From assembly GCF_000067205.1 (NCBI RefSeq), contig NC_010170.1:1178001-1242000 (forward strand): a stretch of DNA of 64,000 nt. The letters are read 5' to 3'. The notes under the pieces are model-generated. The model searched no databases. It had not been told where the DNA came from and saw nothing but the letters and a program-made list of their open reading frames with translations. The DNA is from Bordetella petrii. Its GTDB lineage: Bacteria > Pseudomonadota > Gammaproteobacteria > Burkholderiales > Burkholderiaceae_B. Shown here in pieces: positions 25,985 through 33,560 of this stretch. Position numbers and translations under genes: made by a program. Numbering within the stretch: the first letter of the stretch is position 1; every line of letters begins with the position of its first letter.

Positions 25985-26383
25985 ATGACAGACGCAACCT
26001 TGCCGGCAACCAGTTCCTTTCGCAATGAACCGCGCCGTAGATTCAGTCGAGAGTACAAGCGCCAGGTGGTCGAGACGGTATTGGCGTCTCCCAGTTCGCT
26101 GGCCCGCGTAGCACGTGAACACGACCTGAACCACAATCAGCTGTCGCGCTGGCGACGCGAGTATCAGCGCGGCATGTACGACTCGCCGAGCGCCTCGCCC
26201 CGCTTGCTGCCGGTTTGCCTGGATGCCGACTCAGTGCAAGAGGCAGGCGTGCCGGTCGCGGCACGTGCAGCGTCACCCGTGATGAGCCCAGCGCTGGAAC
26301 TGCACCTTCCCAAGGGCAAGGTGGTGATCCAAGGGGCGATGACGATGCCGTTGCTGCGCCAGGTGATCGAGGCCATGCAATGA
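25985..26383 (+). CDS. tnpA: IS66 family TnpA (accessory DNA-binding protein)
   Basis: A 132-residue IS66 accessory protein. The helix-turn-helix lies at SLARVAREHDLNHNQLSRWR (about 39-58), after a basic N-terminus FSREYKRQVV. The C-terminus (MPLLRQVIEAM) is short and helical. Its stop overlaps the tnpB start (ATGA), the standard IS66 arrangement. It appears intact, though the element lacks a full tnpC. Confidence 0.88.
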   Translation: MTDATLPATSSFRNEPRRRFSREYKRQVVETVLASPSSLARVAREHDLNHNQLSRWRREYQRGMYDSPSASPRLLPVCLDADSVQEAGVPVAARAASPVMSPALELHLPKGKVVIQGAMTMPLLRQVIEAMQ

Positions 26384-26724
26384 TCGGTCTGCCCGCGGGC
26401 ACCCGCGTGTGGCTGGCGGCTGGCACCACCGACATGCGCCGCGGCTTCGATGGGCTGGCCTCCATCGTGCAGCACACGCTGCTGGAGGATCCCTTCAGTG
26501 GCCATGTGTTCGTGTTCCGGGGCCGCCGGGGCGATCGCATCAAGGTGTTGTGGTGGAGCGGGGACGGCCTGTGCCTGCTGGCCAAGCGCCTGGAGCACGG
26601 TCACTTCGTGTGGCCAGCGGCCGAGTCGGGTGCCGTGCACCTGACCACAGCACAGCTCTCGATGCTGCTCGAAGGCATCGACTGGCGCCGCCCCGCCAGG
26701 ACCACTAGGCCGACACAGACATAA
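26380..26724 (+). CDS. tnpB: IS66 family TnpB (Orf2)
   Basis: A 114-residue protein of the IS66 Orf2 type, with the family phrases TTDMRRGFDGLA, VFVFRGRRGDRIKVLWW and LCLLAKRLE. It is needed for IS66 transposition but its molecular role is not established. The ATG at 26380 overlaps tnpA by four bases. Confidence 0.93.
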   Translation: MIGLPAGTRVWLAAGTTDMRRGFDGLASIVQHTLLEDPFSGHVFVFRGRRGDRIKVLWWSGDGLCLLAKRLEHGHFVWPAAESGAVHLTTAQLSMLLEGIDWRRPARTTRPTQT

Positions 26725-26803
26725 TGGTTTAGCGGTCAGATTTATTGCTCTATGCCATTGATTTGTATGGAGTAATGCTGCTCATCCGGGTAAAATAGTG
26801 GCC

Positions 26804-26963
26804 ATGCAAACCCGTGCCCCGATACCCGATGACATCGACGCCTTGAAGGCGTTGGTCGCCGATCTCGGGGTCGAGATGCAGGCGCTGCGCAGCGAGCGCG
26901 ACGCGCTCAAGCAGGCCGGGCGCGACGACAAGCACGAGATCCAGCACCTGAAGCTGTTGCTCG
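26804..26963 (+). pseudogene. IS66 tnpC, N-terminal fragment (plus strand)
   Basis: About 53 codons of the IS66 DDE transposase, beginning MQTRAPIPDDIDALKALV, with the coiled-coil phrase DDKHEIQHLKLLL typical of TnpC. The frame runs on to 26998 but from 26964 it reads through the end of the inverted second IS66 copy. The rest of this tnpC is missing. Confidence 0.8.
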
Positions 26964-27004
26964 GTAAGCGCCTGCCGAGTACCGTCTTGACGGCATGACG
27001 GTAA

Positions 27005-27811
27005 TCAGTTCGACGCGAGATCCACGTGCCAGGGCAACAGGTCGGCGACCTGGTTGACTGGATAGTCAGCGATCACCGAGAGTACGTGCCGCAGGTAGGC
27101 CTCGGGGTTGACGCTGTTGAGCTTGGCCGTCTCCATCAGGCTGTACATGGTGGCGGCCCGCTCGCCGCCACGGTCGGATCCCATAAAGAGATAGTTTTTC
27201 CGACCCACGGCGACACCGCGCAGCGAGCGCTCGGCCGCATTGTTGTCGATCTCGACTTCGCCATCGTCCAGATAGCGTGTCAGTGCCTGCCACTGGTTCA
27301 GGGCATAGCGGATCGCGTCGGCCGTGGGCGACTTGCGCGAGAGCGCAGGCAACTGCTCCATCAGCCACGCATGCAATGCCGTGACGATGGGCTTGGCCGT
27401 CTCCTGCCGAGCATCGTGCCGCACATCGGGAGGTTTGCCCCGGATGTTGGCCTCTATCTCATAGAGCAATGCGACTTGCTCGAGGAAGTGCGTGCTCAGT
27501 GGCGTGGGCCGGCTGACATGGATGTCGTAGACCTTGCGTCGGGCATGCGCCCAGCATGCCGCTTCCACGACCCGCCCCGAAGCATAGACCTCGTTGTAGC
27601 CCGCAAAGGCGTCGGCCTGCAGCACACCACTGAAGTCCTTCAGGTGGGTTTGCGGGTGAATGCCTTTACGGTCTGGCGAGTAGCGGAACCAGGCGGCGGG
27701 CGCCGCACTGCCGCCATGCGGGCGATCGTCACGCACATAGGTCCATAGTCGACCCTGTTGCGTCTTGCCTTTGCCGGGCATGAGCACAGGCACCGGCGTG
27801 TCGTCCGTATG
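27005..27811 (-). pseudogene. IS66 tnpC, C-terminal fragment (minus strand)
   Basis: About 268 codons of the IS66 transposase. It holds HTDDTPVPVLMPGKGKT, DGVLQ-like QADAFAGYNEVY, ACWAHARRKVYDI (central catalytic region) and DNNAAERSLRGVAVGRKNYLF with the catalytic Glu, then the usual end DLLPWHVD. At 27811 it joins an IS3 remnant, and some 150 residues of middle TnpC (between KPAR and HTDD) are absent from the window. Confidence 0.85.
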
Positions 27812-28005
27812 CGGCCTGCGAGGGCTTCTTCGGACGGATGAAAAACGAGATGTACTATCACCGTGACTGGACCGACACGACGATTGGGGAATTCATGCAT
27901 GCGATCGATTCTTATATTCGCTGGTATAACGAGCATCGCATCAAACTCTCGCTCGGCGGAATGAGCCCCATGGAGCACAGGCAGCGCCTGGGAATTACAG
28001 CATAA
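27811..28005 (+). pseudogene. IS3-family OrfB, C-terminal remnant
   Basis: Sixty-four codons reading AACEGFFGRMKNEMYY, then IDSYIRWYNEHRIKLSLGG and a stop, the standard C-terminal end of IS150-type OrfB with the catalytic Glu in CEGFFGR. It lies on the plus strand between the tnpC fragment and the IS21 left end. The following bases to about 28033 probably include that element's terminal repeat. Confidence 0.8.
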
Positions 28006-28042
28006 TCAGTCCAAGATTTTGTCCGCACCCCCCTGTGGCAGT

Positions 28043-28894
28043 TTAAATTTCCCCACCCGGTTGGGAATCGTCTTCGTGGGCTCGAACGAGCCCGGCCTTG
28101 AGTTTTTCCTTGAGACGGTAGGAGTTGCCACGTATGTTCAGTGTTACGGCGTGATGCAGTAGCCGATCGAGGATGGCGGTGGCGATGATCCGATCACCAA
28201 AGACGTCTCCCCAGGCGCTGAAGCTTTGATTGCTGGTCAATATCATCGGGCCACGCTCGTATCGGCGGCTGATGAGCTGGAAGAACAGGTTGGCGCCAAG
28301 CCGGTCGATGGGCAGGTAGCCGATCTCGTCGATGATGAGCAGCCGTGGGGTCGTGTAGACCTTGAGCTTTTCGTCAAGGCGTCCCTCAGCATGGGCCCGA
28401 GTCAGTGTGGCGATCAGGTTGGCTGCGGATGTGAACAGGACTCGGTAGCCGGATTCGATGGCCTTGAGCCCCAGCGAGACTGCCAGGTGCGTCTTTCCTA
28501 CCCCCGGTGGCCCCAGCACGATGACGTTATCGCCATGCTCGATGAAGTGACAGCTGGCCAGAGTATTGACCTGCTTGCGATCGATGGAGGGCTGGTAGCC
28601 GAAGTCAAAGCTCTCCAACGGCTTGACGAAGGGGAAGCGGGCCATGGCTGTACGCATGGTGATGTTCTTGCTCGTCTTGGCTGCGACCTCTTCATGAAGT
28701 ACCTGATCGAGGAACTCGGCATAGGGCAGTTCGTGGGCCGCGGCGTGTTGCAGCAACGCCTCGAGCCGCTCGCCGCTCTTGAACAGGCGCAGCTTTCTCA
28801 GGTTCTCGCCAAGGCGCTCCAACTGGGCCGGCGTCGTCATGGCCGAGCCCTGCGCGGCACCCGCTGTGGATGAGTGCGGGGAGGTTGCCATCAT
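28043..28894 (-). CDS. istB: IS21 helper ATPase IstB
   Basis: A 283-residue AAA+ ATPase that assists IstA during transposition. Walker A is GPPGVGKTHL (central) and Walker B LLIIDEIGYL; LTSNQSFSAWG is the usual sensor region. The ATG overlaps the istA stop by four bases. An internal ATG about 18 codons in may be the true start, as many IstB proteins begin nearer to QLERLGENLRKL. Confidence 0.95.
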   Translation of the reverse strand: MMATSPHSSTAGAAQGSAMTTPAQLERLGENLRKLRLFKSGERLEALLQHAAAHELPYAEFLDQVLHEEVAAKTSKNITMRTAMARFPFVKPLESFDFGYQPSIDRKQVNTLASCHFIEHGDNVIVLGPPGVGKTHLAVSLGLKAIESGYRVLFTSAANLIATLTRAHAEGRLDEKLKVYTTPRLLIIDEIGYLPIDRLGANLFFQLISRRYERGPMILTSNQSFSAWGDVFGDRIIATAILDRLLHHAVTLNIRGNSYRLKEKLKAGLVRAHEDDSQPGGEI

Positions 28895-30297
28895 GCGGTC
28901 TCCCGTCGATCGCCAACCAGATCTGCGCGCAGCAACTGATCGTACACGGCCAAGTCACGCACCTGCACGTCCTGCAGCGTCGAGCCGAGAGACGGCACTC
29001 GGGTGCCCACATCAGCGAAGCGCTGTCGTCCATTGCGGGCCAGGGCGCCCGGTCCGTGCTCGGGTTGCACGCTCAACTGCGCACGTCCTGCCAGCACGGG
29101 ATGCTCGGCGACGACTTGGCCACGATGCCGAATTACCCACTGGCCGCCCTCGCGTATGACCTGGACGGTCTGGCCAATGAGCCGGAACGGCACCGAATAG
29201 CGATTTGCATCGATCGACACGAGCCAGTCTTCTGCGACCACCCGTTCGCGCACGGTCGCTTGCACGAAGCCGCGCTGCCCTGCGAGCGGGATCAGCGCCG
29301 CAGCCTCCTGAGCGAAGCGCTCCACCGGGCGCTGGTGAGTTGTGCCATGGACGCGCACGTCGGCAACCTCTGCCTGCCAGCTCGCCAGTTGCGCGTTGAA
29401 GTCTTCCAGATTCTGGAAGCGACGACCTGGCACGAAGTTGCGTTTGACATACTTTACCCCTGACTCGACCTTACCCTTGGTCTGGGCCCGGTAGGGCTGG
29501 CACAGCCGAATGGCAAAGCCCCAATGATCGGCGAAAGCCTGGAACCGTTCGTTCAACCGTGCCCGACGCACGCCCGCATTGTCCTCGAACGATCCTGTCG
29601 TCACCGTGCGCATGCGGTCATACAGCAGTGTCTGGCAGCAGCCACCGAAGTGTGCGAAGGCGTTCTCGTGGGCCGTCAGCAGGCTGGACATCCGCTCGTC
29701 CAGGAAACCCTCGGCATAACCGCGACGGCTGTAGCCCAGGGTCATCACGAACACGTGCACCTTCTCTCGTCTGTCACCCATCCAGACGGTAACCTGGCCC
29801 CAATCGACCTGAGCCTGTTCACCTGGGGCCGTCTCAAAGCGCCACTGTGTCAAGGACAATGCTGTCGATTGCGCACGCATGGGCCGAATCGCCACCTTGA
29901 CCACTTCATAGCAGCCCGTGAAGCCGCGCTGACTACGCAGCTCTTGGTACAGGATTCGGGCAGAATAACCCACTTGCGGTGCCCGCTCTCGCAACCACTC
30001 CCAATGAGCGTCCAACAGCGTCGGACGCTTCGCCTCGCGCCGGTACGGGATCCACGCTTCCCGCTTCAGGCAGCTGCGCACCGTTTTACGGTCCAACCCA
30101 AGCGCTCGGGCAATCGCCGACACCGTCTGCCCCTGGCCATGCCGCCTGTGGATCTCTGTCCATCCATCCTGTCCGAGCACTGTCGCCTCCGTATCCGCAT
30201 TGGTTCCGGACACGGTACTACTCACGTTACCAGGGCCGGCCTCTAAAGGACCCGGCTCCTCATCATCCCGCTGCCTGCGCATGACTTCGTCTTCCAT
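28891..30297 (-). CDS. istA: IS21 transposase IstA
   Basis: A 468-residue DDE transposase. The N-terminal HTH is SAIARALGLDRKTVRSCLKR; the integrase core has QAQVDWGQVTVW (first Asp), LLYDRMRT (second Asp) and QTKGKVESGVKYVK (Glu). It looks full-length. The istA-istB pair is intact, so this copy could still be active. Confidence 0.95.
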   Translation of the reverse strand: MEDEVMRRQRDDEEPGPLEAGPGNVSSTVSGTNADTEATVLGQDGWTEIHRRHGQGQTVSAIARALGLDRKTVRSCLKREAWIPYRREAKRPTLLDAHWEWLRERAPQVGYSARILYQELRSQRGFTGCYEVVKVAIRPMRAQSTALSLTQWRFETAPGEQAQVDWGQVTVWMGDRREKVHVFVMTLGYSRRGYAEGFLDERMSSLLTAHENAFAHFGGCCQTLLYDRMRTVTTGSFEDNAGVRRARLNERFQAFADHWGFAIRLCQPYRAQTKGKVESGVKYVKRNFVPGRRFQNLEDFNAQLASWQAEVADVRVHGTTHQRPVERFAQEAAALIPLAGQRGFVQATVRERVVAEDWLVSIDANRYSVPFRLIGQTVQVIREGGQWVIRHRGQVVAEHPVLAGRAQLSVQPEHGPGALARNGRQRFADVGTRVPSLGSTLQDVQVRDLAVYDQLLRADLVGDRRETA

Positions 30298-30373
30298 CTG
30301 TCGCTCCTGAGAGAAAAGATGGGTGGGGAACTTTCAGATGCCACAGATGGGGATTATTGCAATGCCACTGACA

Positions 30374-30748
30374 CCGTGCGGGCTTGGCCTGCTTGTCCTG
30401 CGCCGTGCTGCTCTGCGCCGGAATGCCGGCCTGGTCCTGCTCGGGGGTGCTGTCGGCCTCCAGCGCCTCGGCTTCATCGAACAGACGCGACTGCGCCGGC
30501 AGGTGCTCGGCCTTGATGCCGAACTGCCGGTGGCGCAGTAGAACGATTTGTTCGTACAGATACTCGATATGGCGCAGCAGGTGTTCCTGCACCGTCCGGG
30601 CCGCCTGTTGCTGCTCGGCAAGCTGAGAATGCAGTAACGCCTTGAGCGCATCCACGTCGTCAGGCAGCACCTCGGGCAGCGGTGTGACCGCTACCTCGGG
30701 CAATGCTATCTCTCGGCGGATGGGGCGCTTGGCGGCATTCACAGGCAT
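30374..30748 (-). pseudogene. IS66 tnpC, N-terminal fragment (minus strand)
   Basis: The first 125 codons of the second IS66 transposase: MPVNAAKRPIRREI, the coiled-coil leader DDVDALKALLHSQL and RHIEYLYEQIVLLRHRQFG, ending at AKPAR where IS21 begins. An open frame continues to 30263 but reads IS21 end sequence. Confidence 0.82.
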
Positions 30749-30770
30749 GCCGCCATTCTACCGTCTTGCG

Positions 30771-31127
30771 CTACGTGACGGACGCGAAGTGCAGCGTCTT
30801 GTGCGGCCGGTGTGCCCACAGATCGAAGCCTTCGAGCAGCCACTCGAACTCCTGCAGCGTGACGCTGACTGTGACCGCATCCGCCATGCGCGGCCAGGCA
30901 AACTTCTCGCGCTCCAGGCGCTTGTACCAGAGGCAGAAGCCGTTGCGATGCCAGTACAGGCATTTGATCTTGTCGCGCTGGCGGTTCAAGAACACGTACA
31001 GTGTCGTGCCAAACGGGTTCAGTCCCAGCTCCTGCTCGACCAGCGCGCTCAAGCCGCCGATCGATTTACGGAAGTCCACCGGCGCTCGGCACAGGTACAC
31101 CGCCTCGATCTGGCTGCCCGGATGCAT
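30771..31127 (-). CDS. tnpB: IS66 family TnpB (second copy)
   Basis: A 118-residue Orf2 protein with VDFRKSIGGLSALVEQELG, LYVFLNRQRDKIKCLYW and FCLWYKRLEREKF. It differs clearly from the copy at 26380, so the two IS66 elements belong to different subgroups. ATG 31127 abuts the tnpA stop (one-base overlap). Confidence 0.93.
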   Translation of the reverse strand: MHPGSQIEAVYLCRAPVDFRKSIGGLSALVEQELGLNPFGTTLYVFLNRQRDKIKCLYWHRNGFCLWYKRLEREKFAWPRMADAVTVSVTLQEFEWLLEGFDLWAHRPHKTLHFASVT

Positions 31128-31450
31128 CAGCGTGCGCCCTGCAGTGCCCGGCCCAGCGCGGCCAGCCACTCAGCTGAGGGCAGCTGCGCGAGTTCCAGGC
31201 GAACGCCGGGGGCCAGGACCAGCGTACAGCTCGCCGAGCTGCCTGGGCTCCGGTCTACGGCCACCTGCACGGGCAGGAAGGTCGACGTACCTGCTGCGCC
31301 ATTGGCGCCAGCCGCGTGCTTCAATTGTTTGCGCCAGTAATACAGCGACGACACGCTCAGGCCGTGTTGCCGTGCGTAATCCTTTGCCGTCACGCCCTCA
31401 GCGTCAATGGCCGACAGGTGCGACGACCAGAATTCCATGCCTTGTGACAT
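31127..31450 (-). CDS. tnpA: IS66 family TnpA (second copy)
   Basis: A 107-residue IS66 accessory protein starting MSQGMEFWSSHL, with the helix-turn-helix TAKDYARQHGLSVSSLYYWR (about 21-40). The C-terminus contains a short hydrophobic beta-rich region (TLVLAPGVRLEL). An ATG four codons later is an alternative start. Confidence 0.88.
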   Translation of the reverse strand: MSQGMEFWSSHLSAIDAEGVTAKDYARQHGLSVSSLYYWRKQLKHAAGANGAAGTSTFLPVQVAVDRSPGSSASCTLVLAPGVRLELAQLPSAEWLAALGRALQGAR

Positions 31451-31765
31451 CGTTCAATTCCCCGGAAAGTGCGAAGGCTGAAGCTTCTCGTTTCCGGCAA
31501 ATCACGACAAGGATGGGGTTAATGGATCAGATACGAGGGGCTCCGGTGTGAGCCCATACATTGCGCCTATCGGTTCGAGCGTTATGCCCACCCGTTGACC
31601 CACCCATTAGTCGTTCATCGTCGCGAGCCCCCCAGTCGGCCATTGAGATCCTGTACACGGAACGACGGTCGCCGGCACATCGCGACTTCACTCCTTCAAA
31701 TGATCCACGGGCACTTTCAAGGCGCAACCCTGTTCAGCGCTTGACGACCTTCAACATCGGCATCT
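31451..31765. other. non-coding junction between IS66 remnant and AtuA operon
   Basis: The leftmost part should hold the lost end of the second IS66. From about 31520 the sequence is less like the mobile DNA. Frames are open (one on each strand) but I recognise no protein and see no ribosome site. The promoter of the AtuA operon must lie toward the right end. Confidence 0.4.
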
Positions 31766-31799
31766 AAAATGAAATTCGAATGATTAAAACGAAATTAGA
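31766..31799. promoter_or_regulatory. tandem candidate IclR sites before AtuA operon
   Basis: AAAATGAAATTCGA (31766-31779) and AAAACGAAATTAGA (31786-31799) are two direct copies, 20 bases apart, so on the same helix face. The same 14-mer type, AAAATGAAATTAGA, occurs at 43245-43258 directly before an IclR gene. Binding by that IclR protein is inference. Confidence 0.55.
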
Positions 31800-31822
31800 G
31801 AAACGGAAATAGGAGGCTGGGC

Positions 31823-33199
31823 ATGGCCAAACGTGTAAGGCTTGGTGCGGGCTCGGGATTTTGGGGTGACGCTCAAGATCCGGCACAAGAGCTGTTGGAG
31901 CGAGGCAATCTGGATTACCTGTGCTTCGACTACTTGGCCGAATTGACGATGGCGCTACTGCAGCGGCAGAAGCTGAAACGGCCGGATGCGGGCTACGTGC
32001 CGGATGCGGTTCAGACCATGATTAATCTTTTGCCCCGCGCTACCGCAGTAGGAACGAAATTGATTTCCAACGGTGGCGGGGTGAATCCTAGAGCTGCGGC
32101 ACAGCGCATCGCCGAAGGCGCGCGCCAAGCGGGACTTGCTGGCACGCGCATCGCGCTGATTGAAGGCGACGACATGCTGGACAAGCTCGACGACCTGATG
32201 GGGCAGGGGGTGCCACTCCGCAATATGGATACCGGCGACGAAAACTTCGCGGCCATCCGCGACCGCGTCGTTTGCGCCAATGTCTATACCGACAGTTCGG
32301 GCATCACCGCGGGTCTGGAAGGCGACGCGGATGTGGTGATTGCCGGACGTGTGTCGGACAACGCGCTTTACGTCGGCCCGCTCGCCCACGAGTTTGGTTG
32401 GCGCCGCGACACCGCACACATCGACCGTTACGCTGCTGCGGTGACACTGGGCCACATCGTCGAATGCGCGGCAGGCTGCTCGGGCGGGATGTCTTCCCGG
32501 TTCGCGGAGATGCCGCACATGGGGCGAGCAGGATTTCCCATTCTTGAAGTGGGCGCGGATGCCGAGGCCATCGTCACCAAGCTGTCGGGCACTGGCGGCC
32601 GTGTCGATGAATGGACGATCAAGGAGCATCTGGTCTACGAGGTGGGCGATCCGCGCCGCTATCTTATGCCCGACGCCGTGGCAGACTTCACTTCCCTGAA
32701 ACTGATCGATGAGGGAGAGGACCGCGTACGCGTCAGCGGCGTGCGCGGTGAGGCAGCGCCCGACCTGTGGAAGCTGGTGGTCGGTTACCAAGACGGCTGG
32801 ATCGGCGAGACCATGGCGTTTTTCCCATGGCCATACGCCTATGACCGCGCCGTAAAGGCGCGCGAAACCATGCTCGAACGTTTCGAGCGCATGGGACTGG
32901 CCGCCGAACAGATTCACTTCGATTTTGTTGGACTCAACACCTTGCACGGTCCCGCCGCCACCTTCCCGGGGCGCGAACAGGCCAACGAGCTGCCCGAAGT
33001 CGGGCTGCGTTGCGCGGTGCGTACACGCACGGCCGAAGAGGCCGACAAGGTGCGCCGCGCGGGCACGAACCTCTGGATTATGGGCCCGGGCGGCACGTCC
33101 TTCGGCACCCCAATGAAGCCGCGCCCCGTCATCTCCCTGTGGCCGACCCTGATCCCGCGGGCCGCCGTCGAACAGAAAACCGAAATCCTGAAGGCCTAA
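31823..33199 (+). CDS. AtuA-like protein (DUF1446, acyclic terpene utilisation family)
   Basis: A 458-residue protein of the AtuA/DUF1446 family, first described in acyclic terpene catabolism; its biochemical role is not established. The glycine-rich phrases AGSGFWGD, SNGGGVNPRAAAQ and GRVSDNALYVGPLAHEFGW are typical, and MGPGGTSFGTPMKPRPV closes the protein. An AATAGGAGGCTGGGC ribosome site precedes ATG. It heads the rightward operon with the small AtuA-C-terminal-like protein and the carboxylase. In longer AtuA proteins the small C-terminal domain is fused; here it is separate. Confidence 0.88.
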   Translation: MAKRVRLGAGSGFWGDAQDPAQELLERGNLDYLCFDYLAELTMALLQRQKLKRPDAGYVPDAVQTMINLLPRATAVGTKLISNGGGVNPRAAAQRIAEGARQAGLAGTRIALIEGDDMLDKLDDLMGQGVPLRNMDTGDENFAAIRDRVVCANVYTDSSGITAGLEGDADVVIAGRVSDNALYVGPLAHEFGWRRDTAHIDRYAAAVTLGHIVECAAGCSGGMSSRFAEMPHMGRAGFPILEVGADAEAIVTKLSGTGGRVDEWTIKEHLVYEVGDPRRYLMPDAVADFTSLKLIDEGEDRVRVSGVRGEAAPDLWKLVVGYQDGWIGETMAFFPWPYAYDRAVKARETMLERFERMGLAAEQIHFDFVGLNTLHGPAATFPGREQANELPEVGLRCAVRTRTAEEADKVRRAGTNLWIMGPGGTSFGTPMKPRPVISLWPTLIPRAAVEQKTEILKA

Positions 33200-33210
33200 G
33201 GAGGGCTCTG

Positions 33211-33528
33211 ATGACGCTTCAAGTGAAAGACATCGCCTATGTGCGCTCCGGTGACAAGGGGGACGTGTGCAGCGTGGGACTGGTGGCCCGAGGACAGCAT
33301 GAGTACGCGCAACTGCTCGCGAGCGTAAAGCCCGCCGACGTCAAGGCGCTTTACGGCGATTGGGTCCAGGGCGAGGTGGAGTGCCACCCCATGGACAACA
33401 TCGGCGCCATGATGGTGATCATGCGTCATGCGCTGGGAGGCGGGGCAACGCGCACCTTGCGGTTGGATCAGACGGGAAAATCGCTGGGGCATGCGCTTTT
33501 GCGCCTGCCCGTGCGTGATCCGAGCTGA
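33211..33528 (+). CDS. small AtuA C-terminal-domain-like protein
   Basis: A 105-residue protein, beginning MTLQVKDIAYVRSGDKGDVCSVGL, that corresponds to the ferredoxin-fold domain fused at the C-terminus of many AtuA proteins. ATG 33211 has CTAAGGAGGGCTCTG in front; the longer frame from 33010 runs through the preceding gene. It begins 11 bases after the AtuA-like gene, so the two products probably form one complex. Confidence 0.85.
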   Translation: MTLQVKDIAYVRSGDKGDVCSVGLVARGQHEYAQLLASVKPADVKALYGDWVQGEVECHPMDNIGAMMVIMRHALGGGATRTLRLDQTGKSLGHALLRLPVRDPS

Positions 33529-33560
33529 ATCCCTGTAATCCCACCGACGGTATTCAACAA

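Larger units (their letters stand above)
25904..26963 (+). mobile_element. IS66-family element, left part (tnpA, tnpB, start of tnpC)
   Basis: The element starts with GTAACGG...GTACCGTCTTGAGGC at 25904, comparable to the end GTAAGCG...GTACCGTCTTGACGG of the second IS66 at 26964. GTAA is the usual IS66 terminus. It carries tnpA and tnpB intact and only the first 50 or so codons of tnpC, where the inverted second IS66 begins. Its right end is not found in the window, so it is a remnant. Confidence 0.75.
28034..30373 (-). mobile_element. IS21-family insertion sequence (about 2.3 kb)
   Basis: An apparently intact IS21 with istA and istB on the minus strand. The left end begins TGTGGCAGTTTAAATTTCC. 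The right end, read inward from 30373, is TGTCAGTGGCATTGCAATAA followed by a second copy of the same pattern (TGTGGCATCTGAAAGTTCC); such internal end repeats are typical of IS21. It interrupts IS66 tnpC after KPAR. No target duplication is visible, as the left neighbour is an unrelated IS3 remnant. Confidence 0.85.
26964..31500 (-). mobile_element. second IS66-family element, inverted, itself interrupted
   Basis: Reading leftward it carries tnpA (31450), tnpB (31127) and tnpC (30748). tnpC is split: N-terminal part at 30374-30748, C-terminal part at 27005-27811. The left end GTAAGCGCCTGCCGAG starts at 26964, directly after the truncated tnpC of the first IS66, indicating insertion of one IS66 into the other. 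I could not find the matching right end, so 31500 is approximate and that end seems lost. Confidence 0.7.

Noticed and set aside
31524..31742. Plus-strand frame of about 70 codons between IS66 and the AtuA operon
   Set aside because: No start with ribosome site, no recognisable motif, and composition unlike neighbouring genes; listed only as a junction.
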